Source: Rhodopseudomonas_A palustris_F (lineage in GTDB: Bacteria; Pseudomonadota; Alphaproteobacteria; Rhizobiales; Xanthobacteraceae). From it: 64,000 nucleotides of DNA. A model generated the notes under the pieces. That model made no database searches. It was given only the letters and a program-made list of their open reading frames with translations, and was not told where the DNA came from. Positions within the stretch are counted from its first letter, which is position 1; each line of letters begins with the position of its first letter. Shown here piece by piece: positions 16,736 through 23,690 of the stretch. A program made the position numbers and the translations under genes. The stretch is taken from positions 4,588,001 to 4,652,000 of the forward strand of contig NC_007925.1 in the NCBI RefSeq assembly GCF_000013745.1. Reading direction: 5' to 3'.

Positions 16736-16763
16736 AAATGAAATTATTCTTGCCCTTAATGCG

Positions 16764-16775
16764 TTTTCATGAAAA
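16764..16775. promoter_or_regulatory. Candidate HipB operator palindrome
   Basis: ttttcatgaaaa is a perfect 12-bp palindrome ten bases before the hipB ATG, followed by a further ttcatga. It lies in a short AT-rich patch (16738-16785) unlike its surroundings. HipB proteins repress their own operons through such palindromes, so this is a plausible operator overlapping the promoter. Confidence 0.5.
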
Positions 16776-16784
16776 TAAAGCTTC

Positions 16785-17114
16785 ATGACATCTCGCACTC
16801 TGCCTTTTCCAGTAGCAGACGCATTGCCCAGATTAGGAGCGGCGATCCGGACGGCACGCATTCGGCGCCGTAAACGGGCGGCGGATTTCGCCCATCGTCT
16901 CGATGTGTCGTTGCCTACGTTACGCAAGCTGGAGTCGGGAGACCCGGGAGTTTCTATCGGCAAATTCGTCATGGCTCTTTGGCTGCTCGATCTGTTGCCC
17001 GCCATGATCGAGGCGCTCGATCCGGCGGCGGACGAAGTGGGCCTGACCCTGGATCTCGCGCGGATGCCGAAGCGTGTCAGACACGGGGGCGAGGTCGATC
17101 TTGACGACCTCTGA
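16785..17114 (+). CDS. hipB: HipB-like antitoxin/regulator (XRE family)
   Basis: A 109-residue DNA-binding protein. LGAAIRTARIRRRKRAADFA, HRLDVSLPTLRKLESGDPG and ALWLLDLLPAMIEALDP form a helix-turn-helix with the downstream dimerisation helix typical of HipB. It would neutralise HipA and repress the operon. Its 3' end overlaps the possible HipA starts by 14 to 41 bases. Confidence 0.87.
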   Translation: MTSRTLPFPVADALPRLGAAIRTARIRRRKRAADFAHRLDVSLPTLRKLESGDPGVSIGKFVMALWLLDLLPAMIEALDPAADEVGLTLDLARMPKRVRHGGEVDLDDL

Positions 17115-18324
17115 CGTCGCCTTCGTCTTCACGGCTGTTCCCGACGGGATTCCAGCCCTTGTCGGGCGATATCGGCACCTACGCGCTGGCGCCTCCAAAG
17201 CCTTCGGCGAATTTCAGTATGTCGGGTCGTGGTTGCGCCGCTCAGATGCATTTCCGCTCGACCCGGTGAACCTGCCGCTGTCGCGAGAGACGTTCACGAC
17301 GGTGAAACGCGGCCGATTGCACGGTGCCCTGGCCGATGCGACCCCCGACCGATGGGGACGTGAACTGGCGATCTTGGCCACGCCGGGGAAAATATTCTCG
17401 CCGGTCGATTGGCTGCACGTTGCGGGGCCCGACCGCGTCGGGTCGCTGGCCTTCTCGTCCGACACCGACATGACGGCAACCGTCAACAATGCCCGCCTGG
17501 GCCTCGGATCATTGGAGGCCATCGCCGCTGAATTCGAGAAGATTGAAGCCGGCCTACCTGCCTCCCCCGAAGCCAAGCGCATCTACGACGCCGGCGTATC
17601 CATGGGCGGCGCCAGACCCAAGGCCGTTCTCGATGTGGACGGCGCGCTCTGGATCGCGAAATTCGAGCGGAAGACCGACACCTTCGACCAATGCGGCGCC
17701 GAGCATGCGACCATGCGGCTCGCGGCCACATGCGGCATCGACGTTCCGGAGACCCGGCTTGTCCAGATCGGCTTCCGGAACGCCGTGCTGGTGAAGAGGT
17801 TCGATCGATCGCCCGCGCCGGATTTCGCCCCGACCGTCCATTTCCTGAGCGCGTTGTCGCTCTTGAACGGCGACGAGACGGTTGCTGAAGGGTCATACGC
17901 CGCCATCGCGGCGGAGTTGCTGCGTCATGGAGCGCGCCCGGATGAAGATCGTCGGGAGCTTTTTCGTCGCATGATCTTCAATGTGCTCTGCGGCAACCGC
18001 GATGATCACCTCAAGAACCATGCATTTATCTACGATGGGCGCGAATGGCGGCTGTCGCCGGCGTTCGACGTCGTGCCGCAACCGGACATGCAGCCTGAGC
18101 ATGCCATCGCTCTGGGCCGATTAGGCGTGTTTCCGAGTATCGCGAACTGCCTCAGCCGCTGTGGCGATTTCGGGCTGTCACGGGAAGCCGCTGCAAGCGA
18201 GGTCGAGCGCCTTGCTCGCCAGGTCCGCGAATGGCGCTCATTCTTCGAAGCGGAAGGCATCTCGCAGGCGACCATCGAGAGGATCGCCTCCGCATTCAAA
18301 TTGGCCGACGAATTCGAATCGTAA
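17074..18324 (+). CDS. hipA: HipA-type serine/threonine kinase toxin
   Basis: A kinase of about 416 residues. The N-terminal HipA domain has VGRYRHLRAGASKAFGEFQY and RGRLHGALADATPDRWGREL. The kinase domain has a glycine/phosphate loop SMGGARPK (176-183), the ATP lysine in LWIAKFE, catalytic NRDDHLKN (308-315) and metal-binding LSPAFDVVP (Asp332). All key residues are intact, so it should be active; classical HipA phosphorylates glutamyl-tRNA synthetase. The first codons are uncertain: ATG 17074 or TTG 17101, the latter starting TTSDVAF. It is the last clear module of the island. Confidence 0.92.
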   Translation: MSDTGARSILTTSDVAFVFTAVPDGIPALVGRYRHLRAGASKAFGEFQYVGSWLRRSDAFPLDPVNLPLSRETFTTVKRGRLHGALADATPDRWGRELAILATPGKIFSPVDWLHVAGPDRVGSLAFSSDTDMTATVNNARLGLGSLEAIAAEFEKIEAGLPASPEAKRIYDAGVSMGGARPKAVLDVDGALWIAKFERKTDTFDQCGAEHATMRLAATCGIDVPETRLVQIGFRNAVLVKRFDRSPAPDFAPTVHFLSALSLLNGDETVAEGSYAAIAAELLRHGARPDEDRRELFRRMIFNVLCGNRDDHLKNHAFIYDGREWRLSPAFDVVPQPDMQPEHAIALGRLGVFPSIANCLSRCGDFGLSREAAASEVERLARQVREWRSFFEAEGISQATIERIASAFKLADEFES

Positions 18325-18512
18325 GCTCCCCGCTCCCTATCAAATCCCACATGGCGGCCGCGGCTGAAGAAGTCGTGGGCGGTTTTGTTGGCTACACGAT
18401 CGTCGATGGCAAGATCGGGTTTTGTTCGCGAGGGAGACAACGGGGTACACGGGTCATTTGTATCGGCGTGCCACGCTGAACACAGCTACGTGGTGTTTGC
18501 GTCGATGCGAGA

Positions 18513-18824
18513 TCACCCCTCCCCCATCAACACCCCCGCCGCCTCCCCTGCCTCTCCCGCTTCCTTCAGCAGCAAATACTCGTCGCGCTGCAGGGTCGCG
18601 GCGCTGGCCGCTACGACGGCGCGTTTCGGGCAGATGCCGAGGCAGCCGGTTATCACCAGGCGCGGGCGCTTGACGCCTTGCGCCTGGCTGCGCTGCTTCA
18701 ATGCGGATTTCAACGCCCGCTTCAGCGCCTTGCCGTCGTCGACGCGCGACAGGCATTTGCGGCAGATCAGCACAGGCGGGGCGCGGCGCGGGCGGGCGAT
18801 GACGAGGGACGTTGTCTTGACCAT
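18513..18824 (-). CDS. Thioredoxin-like [2Fe-2S] ferredoxin family protein
   Basis: A 103-residue protein with ICRKCLSRVDDGKALKRALK, VKRPRLVITGCLGICPKRAV and EYLLLKEAG. The cysteine pattern CxxC ... CxxxC and the conserved GCLGICPK motif are those of small thioredoxin-fold 2Fe-2S proteins, an electron-transfer or metal-sensing class. The ATG at 18824 is the most natural start, since upstream residues are arginine-rich and featureless, but its ribosome site is weak. It stands alone on the minus strand just outside the toxin-antitoxin island. Confidence 0.7.
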   Translation of the reverse strand: MVKTTSLVIARPRRAPPVLICRKCLSRVDDGKALKRALKSALKQRSQAQGVKRPRLVITGCLGICPKRAVVAASAATLQRDEYLLLKEAGEAGEAAGVLMGEG

Positions 18825-19083
18825 GCGTTCGATATGGGAGGTCAGCGCGGCCGATGCCAGGTAATCAGGCCAAGACGGCTGCAATCGCGCGCGACGTCCG
18901 TCGCTACGCTGCGCTCGGAGGCGCCCTCCGCCCCGCCACACATCGGTTGAAGCTTTCGCCAGCCTGACGTCGTCCCCGGCGGTGCACGCTTGCTCACCCG
19001 GGCGCCCGGTTCCCGTCAACGCTCGCTTAAGCCCGCTGCGCTACACTGAAAGCCTTGCTTTTCCCCTGCTGCGGACCCGCTCC

Positions 19084-21168
19084 ATGAAAATCGGCACTTT
19101 GCTCACCCTCGCCGTCGCTTCGCTCTCGGCCGTCGGCGGCGGACTCGCGGTCTATCTGGCTGCGACCAAATACCAGACCATGGAGCAGGTCTCCAACGCG
19201 CAAGCGCGGCTGTCGCTGGTGCGCGCGGTCGGCGACATTCCGCGCTACCTCAATTCCGAACGCGGTTTCTCCACCAACATCCTGTTCGGACCGGCCGTGG
19301 TCGACCCCAAGCTGCGCGCCGAACTGGACGCCAAGTATCGCAAGCCGACCGACGGCGCGCTCGACAAGATGAACCAGATCAGGACCAACTCCGTCGCGGC
19401 GTTCGACGACGGCGCCAACATCGCAAGCCAGATCGAGGCGCTGAACGGCCGCTTCAAGGCGCTGCGCGGCGCGATCGACGCGGCGATCGACGGCCCGGCG
19501 GAGCCCCGCCGCGACGCCGCCAAGAAGATCATCGCCGACAATTCGGCGTTCAACGCCGCGGTCACCACGCTGCTCGCCGAGCAGGTCCGCAAGATCGCTT
19601 CGCGCAGCGGCGCGGCCTACCGGCAGGCCACCTACGCCAACGTCGCCTGGTCGCTGCGCGACGTCGGCGGCCTGAATTCCAGCCTGCACAAGAACATCGT
19701 CGGCGCCAAGCGCGTCGCCACCGAGGCCGAACGGCTGGAGCTCGCCCGCTCGCAGGGCGCGTCCGATCAGATCGAGGCCTCGCTGCTGGCGCTGCGCGGC
19801 AATCCGGCGACGCCCGCCAATGTCGCCGCCGCGCTGGACAAGATGAAGGAGATCTTCGTCGATCGCTTCGGCAAGGAATTGAAGATGGTTCGGACCGGCG
19901 CGGTGAGCGGCCAGTTCGAACACGACGTCGAGACCTATTACGGCGAGACCCAGATCGCGCTCGCCTCGGTGATCGGCGTGCGCGACGCCTTCTATGACAA
20001 TGCCGAGGAGATCCTGGCCGACGCCTATGGCGACGCGCGGCTCAGTTTCCTGATCGCGGTCGTGGTGCTGCTGGCGGTTGCCGGCGCCGGCGCCGGCCTC
20101 GTGGTGATGGTGCGACGCCGGATCTGCCAGCCGATCGTCGATATCACCGCCTCGATGTCGCGGCTGGCCGGCGGCGACGCCACCGGCGCTATTCCCGCCA
20201 GCGACCGCCACGACGAGATCGGCGCGATGGCCGCCGCCGTCCAGGTGTTCAAGGACAACATGATCCGCGGCGAAGAGCTGGCCGCCGCCCAGGCCGCGGA
20301 GAACGACGCCAAGATGCGGCGCGCGCGGATGATCGACGATCTCACCAAATCCTTCGAGACAAGGATCGGCGAGCTGGTCGAGGGCCTGTCGTCGTCCTCC
20401 GCGACCATGGAGTCGACCGCCCGCGCGATGTCGTCGACCGCCGCCACCACCAACCGCCAGGCCGGCCTGGTCGCCGGCGCCTCCGAGCAAACCTCCTCCA
20501 ACGTGCAGATGGTGGCCAGCGCCACCGAGGAATTGACCTCGTCGATCAGCGAGATCAGCCGCCAGGTGGCGCAATCGGCGCAAATCTCCGCCCGCGCCGT
20601 CGCCGACGCCAAGCGCACCGGCGACACCGCGCAATCGCTCGCCGCGGGCGCGCAGAAGATCGGCGACGTGGTGACGCTGATCCAGAACATCGCCTCGCAG
20701 ACCAACCTGTTGGCGCTGAACGCCACCATCGAGGCGGCGCGCGCCGGCGAAGCCGGGCGCGGCTTTGCCGTGGTCGCCTCGGAGGTGAAATCGCTGGCCG
20801 GCCAGACCGCGCAGGCCACCACCGAAATCTCCGAACAGGTCGCCGCGATCCAGAACGCCAGCGACCAGACCGTGACGGCGATCCGCAACGTGCTCGAGGT
20901 GATCACCGAGATCGAGCAGATCGGCGGCGCCATTGGGGCTGCGATCGAACAGCAAGGCTCGGCCACCAAGGAGATCGCCCGCAACGTCCAGGAAGCCGCG
21001 CACGGCACCCAGGAGGTCAACGCCAATATCTCCGGCGTGCAGCAGGCCGCCAACGACACCGGGGCCGCGGCGACGCAAGTGCTGGGCGCCGCCGAAGAGG
21101 TGTCGCAGCAGTCGAAAGATCTCGCCAGCCAGGTCAACCGCTTCCTCGCCGACGTCCGCGCGGCGTGA
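19084..21168 (+). CDS. Methyl-accepting chemotaxis protein
   Basis: A 694-residue receptor. It has a first membrane helix at about residues 5-27 (a signal-anchor in MKIGTLLTLAVASLSAVGGG), a periplasmic helical sensing domain of about 290 residues, a second membrane helix at about 319-343, a HAMP linker (RRRICQPIVDITASMSRLAGG), and a cytoplasmic signalling coiled coil with the hairpin tip QTNLLALNATIEAARAGEAG. The periplasmic part shows no recognised ligand motif. It ends RFLADVRAA, so the CheR-docking pentapeptide is absent. No che genes are adjacent. Confidence 0.93.
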   Translation: MKIGTLLTLAVASLSAVGGGLAVYLAATKYQTMEQVSNAQARLSLVRAVGDIPRYLNSERGFSTNILFGPAVVDPKLRAELDAKYRKPTDGALDKMNQIRTNSVAAFDDGANIASQIEALNGRFKALRGAIDAAIDGPAEPRRDAAKKIIADNSAFNAAVTTLLAEQVRKIASRSGAAYRQATYANVAWSLRDVGGLNSSLHKNIVGAKRVATEAERLELARSQGASDQIEASLLALRGNPATPANVAAALDKMKEIFVDRFGKELKMVRTGAVSGQFEHDVETYYGETQIALASVIGVRDAFYDNAEEILADAYGDARLSFLIAVVVLLAVAGAGAGLVVMVRRRICQPIVDITASMSRLAGGDATGAIPASDRHDEIGAMAAAVQVFKDNMIRGEELAAAQAAENDAKMRRARMIDDLTKSFETRIGELVEGLSSSSATMESTARAMSSTAATTNRQAGLVAGASEQTSSNVQMVASATEELTSSISEISRQVAQSAQISARAVADAKRTGDTAQSLAAGAQKIGDVVTLIQNIASQTNLLALNATIEAARAGEAGRGFAVVASEVKSLAGQTAQATTEISEQVAAIQNASDQTVTAIRNVLEVITEIEQIGGAIGAAIEQQGSATKEIARNVQEAAHGTQEVNANISGVQQAANDTGAAATQVLGAAEEVSQQSKDLASQVNRFLADVRAA

Positions 21169-21320
21169 GGGCGGCCGAGCCAGAACGCCGATCGACACCA
21201 CGTGCACCGGCGATCGCTCGCCTGGCGACTTGCCAGACGCCGCGAAATCGCTAATCCATGCAGCACCGCGTAGTTAGCGCTCAGACATTTAAGCTTGCGA
21301 CACTCAAAGGACTTGAAGCC

Positions 21321-21737
21321 ATGGCGGACGCCGATCTCGATGTCATCATCCGGCAGCTTGCGAAGCAACAGACCCGGACGCTGACCGCCGCCGCCAAGAC
21401 GCGCCGCGATCGCTATCTCGGCCTCGCCGCCAAGGCCAAGGACGCCGCCGCCAAGGCGCGGTTCAAGGCGCTCGGCAAAGAGGCGTTCGAGCAAGGCACC
21501 GCCGCCGCCAAGCGGCTGCAGACCTCCGCCGACAACGCCGCGGATTCCTACGCCCGCGCGATGCGCAAGGCCGCGGAGGCGCCGGCCGCGAAGCCAGCCC
21601 CGACCACCGCCCCGCCGGCCAACAAAACGCCGGCGGCCAAAAAGCCCGCGCCCGGCAAGCCGGCCAAGAAGGCGGCGCCGGCCAAAAAGCCGGCCAAGAG
21701 CGCGAAAGTTAGCGCGACCAAGAAGGCCAAACGCTGA
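21321..21737 (+). CDS. Histone H1-like lysine/alanine-rich protein
   Basis: A 138-residue protein. The N-terminal half is helical (DADLDVIIRQLAKQQTRTLT ... ARFKALGKEAFEQG). The C-terminal half is a run of AAKKPAPGKPAKK-type repeats resembling eukaryotic H1 tails and bacterial H1-like proteins such as AlgP and HctB. A role in nucleoid binding is inferred from composition alone. AAGGA is placed well for the ATG at 21321; an earlier ATG at 21258 lacks one. Confidence 0.72.
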   Translation: MADADLDVIIRQLAKQQTRTLTAAAKTRRDRYLGLAAKAKDAAAKARFKALGKEAFEQGTAAAKRLQTSADNAADSYARAMRKAAEAPAAKPAPTTAPPANKTPAAKKPAPGKPAKKAAPAKKPAKSAKVSATKKAKR

Positions 21738-21774
21738 TCGCAGCGCTGCTGCGGCGCCGCCGCGCCGGCGTCGC

Positions 21775-22668
21775 TCAGCGGCGGAAATTCGGCCGGAACG
21801 GCCGCGGCTGCCAGCCGATCTCGGTCGCCGCAGGCGTCAGATCGAAGGTCATGTCCTTGGCCATCCGCCCGACGATCGCGCCGGAGATCCCCGGCACCAC
21901 CTTGGCCACCACCGGCACCACCACCGCCCAAACGAAGCCCGGCAGCGGAATAATCATCCGCCGCAGCCCGAGCCCGTCGAAGATCCGGCCGACCATCTCG
22001 CGATAGCTCAGCGTCTCGCCGCCCGGCAGGTTGTAGGTCTTGTTAAAACAATTCGGCCGCGACGCCGCGGCGATCGCCGCCTGCGCCAGATCGTCGGCGT
22101 GCACCGGCTGGCGCAGCCCCTCACCGCCGCCGGCCAGCGGAAAGAAACGAAAGCGCCGGATCAGCGCGGCGATCCGCGACACGTTGGCGTCGCGGCCCTC
22201 GGCATAGATCAGCGTCGGCCGCAGCACCGTCCAGGCGATGCCGCGCGCGGCGCACTGCTCGATGATGCGGCGCTCGGCCTCGGCCCAGCGGCGGATCATC
22301 TCGCGCTCATCGGGATCGTCGGAGTTCTGCTTGGTCTCGAGGCTGGTCGAGGTGAAGACCACGAGCCGCGTCATGCCGTGCGCCGCGAGCGCTGGGATCG
22401 CGTCGGCCACGAGCGCCGCCGGACTGGTCGCATACACCGTCTCGAGCGAAGGCAGCGCTAAGCCTGCGGGATCGGCGAGGTCCGCGGTCAGCCATTCGAT
22501 GCCCGGCGCGGCGGCCTGCGGATGTCGCGACACGCCGATCGGCAACTCTCCGGCTTCGGCGAGCCGCCGCAGAATCAGCCCGCCGACCATCCCGGTCGCA
22601 CCGATCACCAGAGGCCGTGGCGCGGTGTTATGGCCGCCAGTTGCGGCGCTGTGCCCCGAGAGATTCAT
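21775..22668 (-). CDS. NAD(P)-binding Rossmann-fold epimerase/reductase-like protein
   Basis: A 297-residue extended/atypical SDR protein. The nucleotide-binding loop is PLVIGATGMVGGLILRRLAE, followed by the WLTADLADP strand, LVVFTSTSLET, TVLRPTLIYAEGRDANVSRI and YNLPGGETLSYREMVGRI. It resembles NAD-dependent epimerase/dehydratase and NmrA/complex I NDUFA9-like proteins. The active-site Tyr-x3-Lys is not evident, so it may bind rather than convert its ligand. The ATG at 22668 (MNLSGHS) is preferred to the earlier 22737, but ribosome-site support is weak. It is divergent from the fitAB operon. Confidence 0.75.
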   Translation of the reverse strand: MNLSGHSAATGGHNTAPRPLVIGATGMVGGLILRRLAEAGELPIGVSRHPQAAAPGIEWLTADLADPAGLALPSLETVYATSPAALVADAIPALAAHGMTRLVVFTSTSLETKQNSDDPDEREMIRRWAEAERRIIEQCAARGIAWTVLRPTLIYAEGRDANVSRIAALIRRFRFFPLAGGGEGLRQPVHADDLAQAAIAAASRPNCFNKTYNLPGGETLSYREMVGRIFDGLGLRRMIIPLPGFVWAVVVPVVAKVVPGISGAIVGRMAKDMTFDLTPAATEIGWQPRPFRPNFRR

Positions 22669-22742
22669 CAGCAACGGATCTATCCTCGTCCATCGAATGT
22701 CAACGTTCGTTCCTTCCCTTCCACGCTTGCTCGCCAACCTTT

Positions 22743-22765
22743 CAATGACTATTTTGCAGTCATTG
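22743..22765. promoter_or_regulatory. Candidate FitA operator, 8-bp inverted repeat
   Basis: caatgact-attttgc-agtcattg is a perfect inverted repeat of 8-bp arms with a 7-base spacer, 17 bases before the fitA ATG. FitAB/VapBC operons are autorepressed by the antitoxin, or by its complex, binding such palindromes, so this is the likely operator and overlaps the promoter. Confidence 0.7.
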
Positions 22766-22781
22766 ACTGATGGAGGCCGGC

Positions 22782-23030
22782 ATGGCGGTGATGACGATCC
22801 GGAATATCGACGATGCCATCAAGAAGCGGCTCCGCGTGCGCGCCGCCGTCAACGGGCGCTCGATGGAAGACGAGGCGCGGGACATCCTGCGGTCGGCGCT
22901 GTCGACAGACGAGCCGCGCGCGCGCAATCTCGCGCAGGCCATCCATGAGCGGTTCACGGCGCTTGGCGGCGTCGACCTTCCCGACACGCCGCGCCAGGCG
23001 ATCCGGCCGCCGCCGGAATTCGGCGAATGA
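22782..23030 (+). CDS. fitA: FitA-type ribbon-helix-helix antitoxin
   Basis: An 82-residue antitoxin. The N-terminal MAVMTIRNIDDAIKKRLRVR and AAVNGRSMEDEARDILRSAL form an Arc/MetJ ribbon-helix-helix, and the C-terminal tail would block the FitB active site. GGAGG eight bases before this ATG fixes the start over one at 22770. Its stop overlaps the toxin start (ATGA). Confidence 0.9.
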   Translation: MAVMTIRNIDDAIKKRLRVRAAVNGRSMEDEARDILRSALSTDEPRARNLAQAIHERFTALGGVDLPDTPRQAIRPPPEFGE

Positions 23031-23449
23031 TCGTCCTCGACACCAACGTCATTTCCGAGCTGATGCGTGCAAAGCCGGATGCCGCGGTGATGGCGTGGTT
23101 CGGTCAGCAGCCGATCGCCGGCGTGTTCACGACGACCCTTACGCAGGCTGAGATTTTTTACGGCCTGGCACTGGTGCCCGAGGGACGCCGCCGGGACCAA
23201 CTGATCGCCGCCGCGCGACCGATCTTCGAGATCGATCTGGCCGGTCGCGTGCTGCCGTTCGACACCGACGCCGCCGACGCCTACCCGGCCATCGCGGCGA
23301 GCCGGCGACACGGCGGCCACCCCATCAGTCAGATCGACGCCCAGATCGCCGCCATCGTCCGCTCCCGCGGCGCCCGGCTGGCAACCCGCAATGTTGCGGA
23401 TTTCGCGGACTGCGGGATTGCGGTGGTCGATCCGTGGATGGGGACGTAG
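23027..23449 (+). CDS. fitB: FitB/VapC-type PIN-domain toxin
   Basis: A 140-residue PIN-domain ribonuclease. Acidic active-site residues are visible in IVLDTNVISELMR (Asp5), LTQAEIFYGLAL (Glu) and ISQIDAQIAAIVR (Asp), and the terminal ATRNVADFADCGIAVVDPW segment completes the fold. VapC-type toxins cleave tRNA or rRNA with Mg2+. It is coupled to fitA by a four-base overlap and is complete. Confidence 0.92.
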   Translation: MIVLDTNVISELMRAKPDAAVMAWFGQQPIAGVFTTTLTQAEIFYGLALVPEGRRRDQLIAAARPIFEIDLAGRVLPFDTDAADAYPAIAASRRHGGHPISQIDAQIAAIVRSRGARLATRNVADFADCGIAVVDPWMGT

Positions 23450-23505
23450 CGGTCCACGTAGCCCGAACGAGCGCAGCGATATCCGGGACAGCAAGCGCAT
23501 TCTTC

Positions 23506-23600
23506 GTAGGGCGGATTAGCCGAAGGCGTAACCCGCCGAACAGCCGCAGGGCTTGTCTCGACGCAATGGCGGATTACGCTGCGCTAATCCGCCTACGGGC
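23506..23600. repeat. Palindromic intergenic repeat (GGCGGATTA type)
   Basis: gtagggcggattagccgaag on the left and gctgcgctaatccgcctacg on the right are complementary, with a short middle. It is a dispersed GC-rich palindrome of the usual genus-wide type, in the 240-base gap between fitB and the methyltransferase gene (convergent genes). It may act as a bidirectional terminator. Confidence 0.7.
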
Positions 23601-23690
23601 TGACCGCACTGTCGCGACGGCGCCAGAGGCAGCGGCCGGTCGAACTTCACCATCAGATGTCGGACCCTTCGCGTGATCGAACAGCCTTGA

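Noticed and set aside
19027..21207. 726-codon open frame antisense to the chemotaxis receptor
   Set aside because: Mirror-frame artefact of high GC. The receptor strand carries membrane helices, HAMP and signalling motifs.
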